Assembly (NCBI GenBank): GCA_002436115.1
Contig: DIXV01000138.1
Location: 27,343-34,071, forward strand
Length of the DNA stretch: 6,729 nucleotides
Reading direction: 5' to 3'
Source: Streptococcus sp. UBA6071
GTDB lineage: Bacteria > Bacillota > Bacilli > Lactobacillales > Streptococcaceae
The notes beneath the pieces were generated by a model, which saw only the letters and a list, made by a program, of their open reading frames with translations, ran no database searches and was not told where the DNA came from. Below, piece by piece: positions 1-6,547 of this stretch; position 1 is the first letter of the stretch; each line of letters starts with the position of its first letter. Position numbers and translations under genes: made by a program.

Positions 1-933
1 TCTGAAACAACTCAGGAAAAATATGCTCGAACCCTCAAGAAAACGAGGGTCGGTTTTGGAGCTAAATTAAATGCCTTCTTTGCTAATTTCCGTAAAGTAG
101 ATGAAGATTTCTTTGAAGAATTAGAAGAAATCCTTATTACCAGTGATGTGGGGGTTCAAGTAGCAACACAGCTAACGGAAGTTCTCCGTCAGGAGGCTAA
201 GTTAGAGAAAGTCAAACGTGGTGAGGATCTCCGTCGATTAGTTATTGAAAAGCTAGTTGATATTTATGAAAAAGACGGGGACTTTGAGGCTGAAAAAGTT
301 GTGCTTCAAGAAGGTTTAACAGTTATCCTTTTTGTTGGTGTCAATGGCGTAGGGAAAACAACCTCTATTGGAAAACTGGCGCATCAGTATAAGCAGGCTG
401 GTAAGTCAGTGATGTTAGTAGCTGCGGATACCTTTAGAGCAGGTGCGGTTGCCCAGTTGGAAGAATGGGCTCGCCGAGTTGCTGTTCCTGTTGTTACCGG
501 TCCAGAGAAATCTGATCCAGCTTCGGTTGTTTTTGATGGTGTCAATAAGGCTCTTGCTGAAAATGTTGATATCCTGATGATTGATACGGCTGGTCGCCTG
601 CAAAACAAGGATAACCTAATGGCTGAGTTGGCGAAAATTGGACGTATCATAAAGCGTGTCCTACCAGAAGCCCCTCATGAGACTCTTCTTGCTCTAGATG
701 CTTCGACAGGTCAAAACGCCCTCAGTCAGGCAAAGGAATTTTCAAAGATTACCCCGCTAACGGGTCTGGTTCTGACCAAGCTTCATGGAACCGCTCGAGG
801 GGGTGTTGTCCTAGCTATCCGTCAAGAACTGGATATCCCTGTCAAATTAATCGGTTTTGGCGAAAAGATGGATGATATCGGTCAATTTAATTCTGAAGAC
901 TTTATGAAAGGTCTCCTAGAAGGACTGATTTAA
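1..933 (+). CDS. ftsY: Signal recognition particle receptor FtsY, 3' part (5' end outside the window)
   Basis: FtsY is the membrane-associated SRP receptor GTPase; it pairs with Ffh and hands ribosome-nascent chains to the Sec translocon. The frame is open from base 1, so the visible 310 residues lack the true start and the acidic N-terminal region. An apparent start near 148 is only an internal GTG (Val). Numbering from base 1, the N domain fills about the first 100 residues and the NG GTPase follows: P-loop GVNGVGKT at 113-120, DTFRAGA at 143-149, DTAGR at 195-199, ALDASTGQNA near 231-240, TKLHGTARGG at 259-268 and the closing GFGEKMDDIGQF segment from 285. The C-terminus ends in MKGLLEGLI as in other streptococcal FtsY proteins. 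The oddity is residue 262: the G4 motif is normally TKxD, but codon 784-786 is CAT (His). A hairpin terminator lies about 70 bases downstream. The family call is very secure; full activity is not. Confidence 0.97.
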   Translation, partial: SETTQEKYARTLKKTRVGFGAKLNAFFANFRKVDEDFFEELEEILITSDVGVQVATQLTEVLRQEAKLEKVKRGEDLRRLVIEKLVDIYEKDGDFEAEKVVLQEGLTVILFVGVNGVGKTTSIGKLAHQYKQAGKSVMLVAADTFRAGAVAQLEEWARRVAVPVVTGPEKSDPASVVFDGVNKALAENVDILMIDTAGRLQNKDNLMAELAKIGRIIKRVLPEAPHETLLALDASTGQNALSQAKEFSKITPLTGLVLTKLHGTARGGVVLAIRQELDIPVKLIGFGEKMDDIGQFNSEDFMKGLLEGLI

Positions 934-1000
934 AGGGATTTAGCTGAACAAGGCGTCGGTGTCGCTTACTCGTCTGCCTGAAGAAATGCCCTGAAATGAC

Positions 1001-1040
1001 AAAAAATGCACTGCTGTAAGCCAGGAGTGCATTTTGTTAT
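1001..1040 (+). terminator. Rho-independent terminator after ftsY
   Basis: A perfect 10-bp stem, aaaatgcact (1003-1012) with agtgcatttt (1026-1035), encloses a 13-base loop. It is flanked by an A-run on the left and TTTTGTTAT on the right, so it could work in both directions. It sits about 70 bases past the ftsY stop codon. I see no coding potential between 934 and 1000. Confidence 0.75.
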
Positions 1041-1103
1041 GGCTAAGACAGTGGCTAAGGTAGGAGAAGCGCTTTGTAATAGGATTGCTATAGTAAATTG
1101 GAC

Positions 1104-1129
1104 AAAAAAGCAACTAGTGCACTAGTTGC
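1104..1129 (-). terminator. Rho-independent terminator after the maa-type gene
   Basis: Bases 1110-1129 form a perfect 20-base palindrome (gcaactagtg / cactagttgc). On the - strand it folds into a hairpin with about 8 bp of stem and is followed directly by six T residues (A-run 1104-1109 on the + strand). It lies about 50 bases beyond the stop of the acetyltransferase gene and separates it from convergent ftsY. Confidence 0.85.
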
Positions 1130-1179
1130 GTAAGGTAGTCTTTTAAGGGTTGTTTATGAGATAAAGGAGACTTCACTGA

Positions 1180-1773
1180 TTAGAAGGTACGATCAAATGG
1201 TGTTTGGTCATCCGCTTCCGTAATTTGTCGAATTACACGACAAGGGTTACCTACAGCAACGGAATTGCTTGGGATATCTTTTGTGACCACACTGCCAGAC
1301 CCAATGACAACATTGTCTCCTATGGTAACACCAGGCAGGACATTGACCCCTGCTCCGATCCAAACATGATGACCTACTCGGATAGGGTAAGCATATTCCA
1401 ATCCTTTATTTCGCCGTTTGGTGTCAATCGGGTGTCCCGATGTATGAAAGCCACAGTTGGGAGCGATAAAAACATTGTCCCCAAAACTCACCCCTCCTGC
1501 ATCAAGGATTACAAGATTATGATTGGCATAAAAGTTCTCTCCTAGCCTTATATTGTAGCCATAATCGCACCAGAAGGGTGATTCAATATGAAAGCTTTTC
1601 CCTGTTTGTCCTAAGAGTTTCTGAAGTAAGATACGCCGTTCCCTTATTTTACTAGGACGAAGTGCATTATAATCATAGCAGAGGTCTTTACAGGCTAATC
1701 TTTCTTGCTCTAATTCTTGGTCATAGGTTGCATCATAAAGTTTATGTTGCAACATTTTTTCACGTTCGGTCAT
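1180..1773 (-). CDS. maa: Maltose/galactoside O-acetyltransferase-like hexapeptide-repeat protein
   Basis: This 197-residue cytosolic enzyme belongs to the Maa/LacA/NodL group, which transfers acetyl from acetyl-CoA to a hydroxyl of a sugar such as maltose, glucose or a galactoside. The N-terminal Maa cap is clear (MTEREKMLQHKLYDA at 1-15, then ERLACKDLCYDYN). A left-handed beta-helix of hexapeptide repeats follows, for example IRLGEN, VSFGDNVFIAPN, VWIGAGVNVLPGVTIGDNVVIGSGSVVTKDI. His114 in the segment GFHTSGHPID is at the place of the family's catalytic histidine. GNPCRVIR (175-182) is the usual end of the helix, and about 15 extra residues follow it. The start is chosen because the family begins MTExEKM; the ribosome binding site (GAAAG-like) is weak. 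Downstream is a clear terminator. The upstream gap to zwf is 333 bases with no convincing promoter, so co-transcription with zwf is not shown. The exact acceptor sugar cannot be read from sequence. Confidence 0.93.
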   Translation of the reverse strand: MTEREKMLQHKLYDATYDQELEQERLACKDLCYDYNALRPSKIRERRILLQKLLGQTGKSFHIESPFWCDYGYNIRLGENFYANHNLVILDAGGVSFGDNVFIAPNCGFHTSGHPIDTKRRNKGLEYAYPIRVGHHVWIGAGVNVLPGVTIGDNVVIGSGSVVTKDIPSNSVAVGNPCRVIRQITEADDQTPFDRTF

Positions 1774-2106
1774 CCGTTTTTTCTTTCACTCGGTAGTTTA
1801 AAGATAAGGCAATGACTAAGGCGTCTTATTCTAAGACGCTATTGCATTCCTTTTGGAAGGGTCTTGCTATTTTCGTTCGTAAGTAGTCTTCTTCTCTTAA
1901 GCAGAGCTTGCTTTTTTGAAAGAACTAAACTGTTTTTATTTAAGGGAAGATATCCTAGGACAAGGGTGGAATCCCCTGTCTAATAAGGCCTTTCATACTG
2001 GTGAATGAGAGGCTAAGGTAAGTAGAAAAAGGGGATTTCAGCGTCTTACTTGACTTAACGGTTTAGTCAAGCCCCACTATTTGTGGTTAAAGACATCAAG
2101 AGTCCC
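1774..2106. other. Gene-free gap with a cluster of inverted repeats (maa-zwf interval)
   Basis: I see no convincing gene in these 333 bases; all frames are broken by stops. The stretch contains several short inverted repeats. One is gcgtctta/taagacgc (1821-1828 with 1832-1839), framed by gcaat/attgc (1809-1813, 1841-1845). A second is aagca/tgctt followed by six T (1899-1917). A third is an imperfect stem at 1959-1980. A fourth is a 9-bp stem, gcctttcat/atgagaggc, with one G-T wobble (1988-1996 with 2005-2013). A fifth is cttgact/agtcaag (2049-2055 with 2065-2071), and a sixth is ccac/gtgg (2074-2077 with 2083-2086). It could hold the zwf terminator, maa leader structure, a small RNA or a decayed mobile repeat. 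Confidence 0.5.
2026..2075 (-). terminator. Possible terminator after zwf
   Basis: On the - strand, about 30 bases after the zwf stop, a GGGG (2075-2072) can pair with a CCCC (2034-2031). They enclose the 7-bp hairpin cttgact/agtcaag (2071-2065 with 2055-2049), and TTTTT follows at 2030-2026. The outer stem is short with a large unpaired part, so this is only a candidate. Confidence 0.35.
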
Positions 2107-3594
2107 TTACTTTAATAATCCTCTATCACGATACCAGTCATCTGGATGCCAGTGCCAGCTAACACCATGCTTTTCAAGGAGGTCAAAGGCGGCTTGTGGT
2201 CCCATTGTTCCAGCAGGATAGGTGTGTAGAGGGACTTGTTGGGATTGCCAGAGTTGAACGATTCGGTCAATTAAGCGCCAACTGGCTTTGACTTCACGCC
2301 AGTGGCTAAAATTGATTGAATCCCCATTTAAGGCATCAAAGATGAGTTTTTCATAAGATTCGGGAGAATTAGCAATATTCTCGGCGGAATGACGGAATTG
2401 AAGATTGACTGGAGTAATCCTGAAGTCTGTTCCAACTTCTTTACCATTGATATGGAGGGTAAACCCTTCTGTAGGCTGAATGTAAATCGTTAAAACATTG
2501 GCTTGAAATGGTTGGCCAAAAATATTTTGGGTTGGTTTAAAGACAATGTTGACCCGAGTTCCTTTTTCGGTCATCCGTTTTCCTGTGCGAAAGAAGAAAG
2601 GAACGTCTTTAAAGCGTTCGGTATCAACAAAGAAAGTACCTGCAGCAAAGGTTTCTGTCTGAGAATTTTCTGCAATGTTGGGCTCATCCAAGTAGCCGAT
2701 ATAATCGTCTCCATTGAAATGTCCTGAGGTGTATTGGGCGCGGACAAAGTTTTGCTTAAGTTCTTCCTCATCTTGTAGACGAAGGCTTTCAAAGACCTTG
2801 ATTTTTTCTGATCGAATGTCGGCCTCTTGAAAAGAGGCTGGCTTATCCATCGCTAAGACAGAGAGGAGTTGAAGGGCATGGTTTTGCACCATATCTTTAA
2901 GAGCCCCCGACTTATCGTAATAGCCAGCCCTATCCTCAACACCGATACTTTCAGAGAAAGTGATTTGGACGTTGTCAATATAATCCCGACTCCACATCTG
3001 CTCAAAGATGGGATTGGCAAAGCGAACAGCAAAAATATTTTGCACCATCTCTTTTCCTAAGTAATGGTCGATGCGGTAAATTTGATCTTCTGAGAATGCT
3101 TCAGATAACTCATTATTGAGTTGCTGGGCACTTGCCAAATCAGTTCCAAAAGGTTTTTCAATAATGAGGCGTTCAAAGCCCTTCCCATCAACAATTTTTT
3201 CAGATTTGAGATGTTTGGCAATAACCCCAAAAAAATGAGGAGCCATAGACAGAAAGAAAATCTTGTTGTGTCCAGTCTGATATTTGTCAGCCAACTCATC
3301 TTGAAGATTTTTAAGGGCTTGGTAATGTGCAGTATCATTGACATCATGGCTTTGATAATAGAAATGGCTAGCAAAATCACTGGCCTGACGTGGGTTATCC
3401 ACTAAGTCAGCGATAGAGTCAATAACGACCTCTTCAAAGTGACTTTTAGACCAAGGTCTGCGGGCTGTACCGATAACAGCGAAGTTTTCCGCCAAATGTC
3501 CAGATTTATAAAATCTAAAAAGCGCAGGATAAAGTTTACGTTTGGCTAAATCGCCACTAGCACCAAAAAAGGTAAAGAGTACTTTTGCTGGCAT
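2107..3594 (-). CDS. zwf: Glucose-6-phosphate 1-dehydrogenase
   Basis: This cytosolic enzyme oxidises glucose 6-phosphate to 6-phosphogluconolactone and reduces NADP+; it is the entry step of the oxidative pentose phosphate pathway. From the chosen ATG it is 495 residues, normal for the bacterial family. The dinucleotide-binding segment FGASGDLAKRK is at 10-20, EKPFG at 146-150, and the signature RIDHYLGKE at 174-182. The segment DRAGYYDKSGALKDMVQNH runs 221-239, RTGKR is at 336-340 and PESYEKLIFDALNGD at 411-425. His177 and His239 match the substrate-binding and catalytic histidines (178 and 240) of the Leuconostoc mesenteroides enzyme, so it looks active. An upstream in-frame TTG at 3606 would add four residues, but it overlaps the GGAA ribosome binding site (3604-3601). 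The ATG at 3594 is therefore preferred. An extended -10 promoter lies close upstream. The gene is transcribed alone, toward maa. Confidence 0.98.
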   Translation of the reverse strand: MPAKVLFTFFGASGDLAKRKLYPALFRFYKSGHLAENFAVIGTARRPWSKSHFEEVVIDSIADLVDNPRQASDFASHFYYQSHDVNDTAHYQALKNLQDELADKYQTGHNKIFFLSMAPHFFGVIAKHLKSEKIVDGKGFERLIIEKPFGTDLASAQQLNNELSEAFSEDQIYRIDHYLGKEMVQNIFAVRFANPIFEQMWSRDYIDNVQITFSESIGVEDRAGYYDKSGALKDMVQNHALQLLSVLAMDKPASFQEADIRSEKIKVFESLRLQDEEELKQNFVRAQYTSGHFNGDDYIGYLDEPNIAENSQTETFAAGTFFVDTERFKDVPFFFRTGKRMTEKGTRVNIVFKPTQNIFGQPFQANVLTIYIQPTEGFTLHINGKEVGTDFRITPVNLQFRHSAENIANSPESYEKLIFDALNGDSINFSHWREVKASWRLIDRIVQLWQSQQVPLHTYPAGTMGPQAAFDLLEKHGVSWHWHPDDWYRDRGLLK

Positions 3595-3632
3595 ATGAGT
3601 TTCCAATCTAATTCAATAATCTAATCTCGTCC

Positions 3633-3643
3633 ATTTTACCATA
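3633..3643 (-). promoter_or_regulatory. Extended -10 promoter of zwf
   Basis: Read on the - strand this is TATGGTAAAAT, a TnTGn element joined to a TAAAAT -10 hexamer, a form common in streptococci that tolerates a poor -35 box. The -35 position (TGAATT, 17 bases further upstream) is weak. Transcription would start near 3626, giving a leader of about 30 bases before the ATG at 3594. Confidence 0.6.
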
Positions 3644-3786
3644 AATTGTCAGAAAATTCATAGATTTAACTTGTTTTGACAAAAGAAAGCCTTGCTATGG
3701 CCTTACAAACGGGAGAATTGTCTGTAAACTGAACTGAAACTTAAGCCAACTGAGGGTTTTGGAAAGAATTAATAAAACTTTCAGAA

Positions 3787-3898
3787 AACAGGTATAAACT
3801 TGTTGAAGTAAAGCAACAGAGGCAATAGAAGACTAATAAGAGGCCTTAATTTAGTGTTTTAACCTCTGCTGCTTTCTTAACTAGTTCCCCTACCTGTT
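3787..3898. repeat. 112-base nested inverted repeat in the divergent zwf/lipoprotein gap
   Basis: Three pairs of arms nest around one centre. The outermost arm is aacaggta (3787-3794) with tacctgtt (3891-3898). The middle arm is aaagcaacagagg (3810-3822) with cctctgctgcttt (3863-3875), 12 of 13 pairs. The innermost is actaa (3832-3836) with ttagt, then taag with ctta around the loop aggc (3841-3844). An extra aac-t/a-gtt match falls between the outer and middle arms. No T-run follows either side, so it is not a simple terminator. It lies upstream of the zwf promoter and about 220 bases before the lipoprotein start. It could be a structured RNA, a regulatory site or a small non-autonomous mobile repeat. 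Confidence 0.6.
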
Positions 3899-4036
3899 CT
3901 TAAGGAGAAAGTCTCTCTCATGCATCAGAATACTTTATAAGTCACTTGCATAAGGTTTAGGTGATTGTATCAATAGGGCAATCGTATAAGGAGAGGCTTG
4001 AGAGAAAGTTATTCCTGATAGATTAAGACAGGGTAT
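3899..4036. other. Rest of the divergent intergenic region
   Basis: No gene is seen here. Small structures include tctctca (3914-3920) with tgagaga (3999-4005) and gattg (3963-3967) with caatc (3979-3983). A partial direct repeat, gcataaggtttagg and gtataaggagagg, lies about 35 bases apart. None matches a riboswitch class that I can recognise. Confidence 0.3.
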
Positions 4037-4065
4037 TTGCAAATAAAGAGAAAATGAGGTAAATT
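4037..4065 (+). promoter_or_regulatory. Probable promoter of the beta-helix lipoprotein gene
   Basis: TTGCAA (4037-4042) and TAAATT (4060-4065) are separated by 17 bases; each matches 4 of 6 consensus positions. Transcription would begin near 4072, after the ATG at 4067. That supports translation from the ATG at 4118, leaving a leader of about 46 bases. Confidence 0.42.
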
Positions 4066-4117
4066 AATGAAGGTACGGTCACATATAGAAAAAAAGATGA
4101 CAAAAGGAGAATACATA

Positions 4118-5275
4118 ATGCCAAAAAAATCCAAATACTTTTATTCGACAATGACATTATTGAGCTTGGCAGTTTTGACAGCCTGTTCATCTAATGCCTC
4201 TCAAACAGATGGCAGTTCAACATCTGATACAGCGCAAAGTGTTACGACAGCCAATGCGACAACTGCTGAGAATGCCGCAGCGACGATTGATTGGGAGAGT
4301 CTTCCAACGACAGAGGTTAGCTTAACGAATGAAGGGTTGACGATTACAGAGGAAGGAACCTATATTTTAACTGGTTCGACGACAGGCGGAGTGACTGTTA
4401 AAGCTGATGGGAATGTTCGAATTATATTGGCTGGAGCGACGATTTCAAGCACTAATACCGCTGCTCTTTATGTGGATTCTGCTGAGAATGCGGTTATTGA
4501 ATTGCAGGAAGGAACGGATAACACGATTAAAGATGCCAGCACACATAGTGATAGCGAGATCGAAGGTGCCCTTCATTCTAAAGCTGATTTGACAGTGACA
4601 GGGACGGGTAATCTGACAGTTGAAGGTAATTACCAAGATGCTATTGTTTCAACAGATAACCTGACGATTGTTTCAGGGAAGATCACGGTCAACGCTGCTG
4701 ACGATGGTATTCGAGGAAAAGATTCTTTAGTTATCCATGGAGGAACCCTTGATGTTACTGCTGCCGGTGATGGTCTTAAGTCGAACAACGACGAAGATAC
4801 CAGTAAGGGCTATACCCATATCATCGGAGGGACCATCACAGTTAATGCTGGTGATGATGCGATTAAGGCTGAAAGTAGCCTGACGATTGATGGAGGAACG
4901 ATAACGGTGGCCACTAGTGCAGAGGCTTTGGAAGGAACCAACATCACTATTAATGGTGGAAATCTAGATCTTTATGCAACAGATGACGGTATCAACGCTG
5001 CCAGTGATGTAACAGGAGCTGATATCTTTATCAAAGTTACAGGTGGAGATATAAAGGTCGAAGTTGCTCAAGGAGACACAGATGCGATAGATTCTAACGG
5101 TGATCTTTACGTCTCAGGAGGAAACTTTAATATCACTGCTCAATCTGCCTTTGATGTTGATGGAACCATTGACTATACTGGAGGAACTGTTGTCGTTAAT
5201 GGTGAAGAGCAAAGTCAAATTTCATCTAACGGCCCAGGCGGAGGTGCTGGTGGCGCTGCGGGTAGAATTAATTAA
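4118..5275 (+). CDS. Surface lipoprotein with a Cthe_2159-like carbohydrate-binding beta-helix
   Basis: The product is a 385-residue membrane-anchored extracellular lipoprotein. The start at 4118 has AAAGGAG 8 bases upstream; an in-frame ATG at 4067 lacks a good site and would put a polar stretch before the signal peptide. Residues 1-22 are a signal peptide (MPKKSK, then a hydrophobic core) with lipobox LTAC and modified Cys23. Residues 24-57 are a Ser/Thr/Ala linker. From about 58 the protein consists of repeated beta-helix coils. Asp-containing turns recur at ADDGI (194-198), AGDGL (216-220), GDDAI (245-249), TDDGI (288-292) and GDTDAI (319-324), each near strands of the type LTIxGGTITV. 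The tail is Gly-rich (GPGGGAGGAAG). This fits the Cthe_2159/DUF4353 carbohydrate-binding family, whose studied member is a calcium-containing parallel beta-helix that binds cellulose-like and pectic polymers. No catalytic site is visible. The ligand here is unknown. Confidence 0.87.
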   Translation: MPKKSKYFYSTMTLLSLAVLTACSSNASQTDGSSTSDTAQSVTTANATTAENAAATIDWESLPTTEVSLTNEGLTITEEGTYILTGSTTGGVTVKADGNVRIILAGATISSTNTAALYVDSAENAVIELQEGTDNTIKDASTHSDSEIEGALHSKADLTVTGTGNLTVEGNYQDAIVSTDNLTIVSGKITVNAADDGIRGKDSLVIHGGTLDVTAAGDGLKSNNDEDTSKGYTHIIGGTITVNAGDDAIKAESSLTIDGGTITVATSAEALEGTNITINGGNLDLYATDDGINAASDVTGADIFIKVTGGDIKVEVAQGDTDAIDSNGDLYVSGGNFNITAQSAFDVDGTIDYTGGTVVVNGEEQSQISSNGPGGGAGGAAGRIN

Positions 5276-5609
5276 CAAAAACTGTCGTTTGGTCTTTAGG
5301 TATTGACGTCCTAAAAAATGAGAAGGCAATCATTGTTTCAGCATATCTTAATATGGTGTCTGATAACAGTGTTTATACAAGAAAAGCCGATAACCATGAG
5401 TTTCAATCTCATAGGCTATCGGCTTTTCATTTTTATAGACGGATGGTCGCAAGACATTTCCAACAGACCAAAGTGTGTCGACAGTAATAGGTTTCATTTG
5501 ATGCTTGTCAATAAGCTGATACTCCACCGTTTTTTGAGATATGAAGAGTTATCTCATTAACAGGACATTTTTATGTAGAAGTAAGCCAAAATGCACAGGA
5601 TGTTAAAGT
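5276..5609. other. Gene-free gap between the lipoprotein and the membrane protein
   Basis: Besides the terminator at 5381-5434, this stretch has only small hairpins: tttagg/cctaaa around 5295-5316, and tgagata/tatctca around 5535-5556 preceded by TTTTTT. Short frames exist on both strands, for example - strand 5497-5348 (49 residues). They run through the terminator, lack ribosome binding sites and resemble nothing I know, so I do not call a gene. Confidence 0.5.
5381..5434 (+). terminator. Strong terminator after the beta-helix lipoprotein, possibly bidirectional
   Basis: A perfect 12-bp stem, gaaaagccgata (5381-5392) with tatcggcttttc (5417-5428), is continued by an inner atgag/ctcat stem and followed by ATTTTTAT. 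It lies about 105 bases past the lipoprotein stop. The reverse reading has TTTTCTTG after the stem, so it could also stop transcripts from the convergent membrane-protein gene, which ends 180 bases away. Confidence 0.9.
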
Positions 5610-6317
5610 TCATTTGTAGGATAACTGTGACTGTTTTTTAGCAAGAGCTAGATGTTGGCGTTTGCTAAAGAAATGATTAAACAGGAACAAAGCCATTGTC
5701 AAGACGGTTGTTACGGATAAGTATTTCACTAAGAGGATTTGTTGACCGATCAGAGGTGTATTTCGGAGTAAACCATAGTTACCACCCGTCAGAAGGTTGG
5801 CAACTACAAGGGCCAAATTCATTATCACCGTATAGATAGCAATAGATTTAGGAGAGAGCAATCGACGATCATAGTTTCTAAGTAAATAACAGAGACTATT
5901 CACAAAAAGGGCATAGTGACCAACCAGAAAGGTAATTCCTGTAATATGTGGAAAAGAATAAGGGTCTAAAACAGGGTAGCCTAGCGCAAAAATAGAACCA
6001 CTAATGCCAAGAAGCGCAAAGTATTGCTTTAGGGGGTGTTTATCGGGAAGAAGAAAGAGAGCAAACATAGCTAAACGGCAATGATAAAGGGGAAGGCTGT
6101 TTGAGATTGGAATCTGAAAAACGATGTACCATGCGTAAAGACTAATCAGTTGGACAATTTGCAGGCTTTTGAAGATGTGATTGTAAATGGTATTCTTTTG
6201 ATAGACAATCGTTAACCAAGCCAAGAGGACTAAAAGTAACATCATGATAATGAACCAAAAATGACTAATATCTGGTGGCTGGGTTTGAGTTGTTGTAAGA
6301 AAATCTCTGAGTAACAT
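5610..6317 (-). CDS. YwaF/TIGR02206-family integral membrane protein
   Basis: This is a 235-residue polytopic membrane protein of unknown function. Hydrophobic segments lie at about 20-39, 50-67, 75-90, 99-116, 126-146, 158-177 and 195-217, giving six or seven spans. Residues diagnostic for the TIGR02206/YwaF family are LPLYHCRL at 75-82, GHYALFVN at 133-140 and GGNYGLLR at 178-185. The C-terminus is basic (SKRQHLALAKKQ). The ATG at 6317 is preceded on the - strand by AAGGAAA (6327-6321), a good ribosome binding site. The leader holds a 20-base inverted repeat that touches this site. The family is related in fold to eukaryotic TMEM164, which has been reported as a lipid acyltransferase, but no activity is established for the bacterial proteins to my knowledge. 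It is transcribed alone, convergent with the beta-helix lipoprotein gene and divergent from the Asp-rich lipoprotein gene. Confidence 0.85.
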   Translation of the reverse strand: MLLRDFLTTTQTQPPDISHFWFIIMMLLLVLLAWLTIVYQKNTIYNHIFKSLQIVQLISLYAWYIVFQIPISNSLPLYHCRLAMFALFLLPDKHPLKQYFALLGISGSIFALGYPVLDPYSFPHITGITFLVGHYALFVNSLCYLLRNYDRRLLSPKSIAIYTVIMNLALVVANLLTGGNYGLLRNTPLIGQQILLVKYLSVTTVLTMALFLFNHFFSKRQHLALAKKQSQLSYK

Positions 6318-6326
6318 ATTTTTCCT

Positions 6327-6346
6327 TAGGTATTTTTTGATACCTA
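6327..6346 (-). promoter_or_regulatory. Palindrome at the transcription start and ribosome binding site of the YwaF-like gene
   Basis: Perfect 7-bp arms taggtat (6327-6333) and ataccta (6340-6346) flank a 6-base centre. In the - strand transcript the second arm runs directly into the AAGGAAA ribosome binding site. It could be a repressor operator straddling the start site, or an RNA hairpin that limits translation. Confidence 0.5.
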
Positions 6347-6347
6347 T

Positions 6348-6376
6348 AGTTTACACAAATCATCAAGTAAATTCAA
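6348..6376 (-). promoter_or_regulatory. Possible promoter of the YwaF-like gene
   Basis: Read on the - strand, TTGAAT (6376-6371) and TAAACT (6353-6348) are 17 bases apart; each matches 4 of 6 consensus positions. The start would fall near 6341, inside the palindrome. Confidence 0.38.
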
Positions 6377-6489
6377 GTAACTTCTTGAAAAAGTCAGACC
6401 AGTCAAGATATTGAGATAGGGAAGAAAGGCTTCATTGCCGCCGTAAACTAAAATAGTTTCAAAAAACCCACATTTAAAGAGGAAAAGAG

Positions 6490-6518
6490 TTGACAAATGG
6501 CTATCGTTATTCTACAAT
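6490..6518 (+). promoter_or_regulatory. Near-consensus sigma-A promoter of the Asp-rich lipoprotein gene
   Basis: A perfect TTGACA (6490-6495) and TACAAT (6513-6518, 5 of 6) are separated by exactly 17 bases. Transcription would start near 6525, giving a leader of about 23 bases that holds AAAGGAG. This is the best promoter in the window. Confidence 0.85.
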
Positions 6519-6547
6519 AGTAGTATAAAGAATAAAGGAGTCGCCTT

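Noticed and set aside
1963..1976. AGGGTGGAA-like sequence resembling the start of a T-box
   Set aside because: The rest of the T-box consensus (ACCGCG) is missing, no specifier-type leader is visible and no + strand gene follows.
3604..3606. TTG as start of zwf (four extra residues)
   Set aside because: It overlaps the GGAA ribosome binding site; the ATG at 3594 gives the usual family N-terminus and active-site numbering.
3676..3704. TTGACA on the + strand as a promoter
   Set aside because: No -10 hexamer occurs at 16-18 bases, and the nearest + strand gene is about 440 bases away.
3963..4010. GGAGAGGC and paired segments suggesting a glycine or other riboswitch
   Set aside because: Only short purine-rich matches; the conserved core of no riboswitch class can be assembled.
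4067..4117. Upstream ATG for the beta-helix lipoprotein
   Set aside because: It has no good ribosome binding site, lies before the predicted transcription start, and would place a charged stretch ahead of the signal peptide; the ATG at 4118 has AAAGGAG.
5348..5497. 49-residue - strand frame with protein-like composition
   Set aside because: No ribosome binding site, and much of it is the terminator palindrome; it could be a gene remnant but cannot be supported.
5318..5560. 80-residue + strand frame after the lipoprotein
   Set aside because: It runs through the strong terminator, lacks a ribosome binding site and resembles no known protein.
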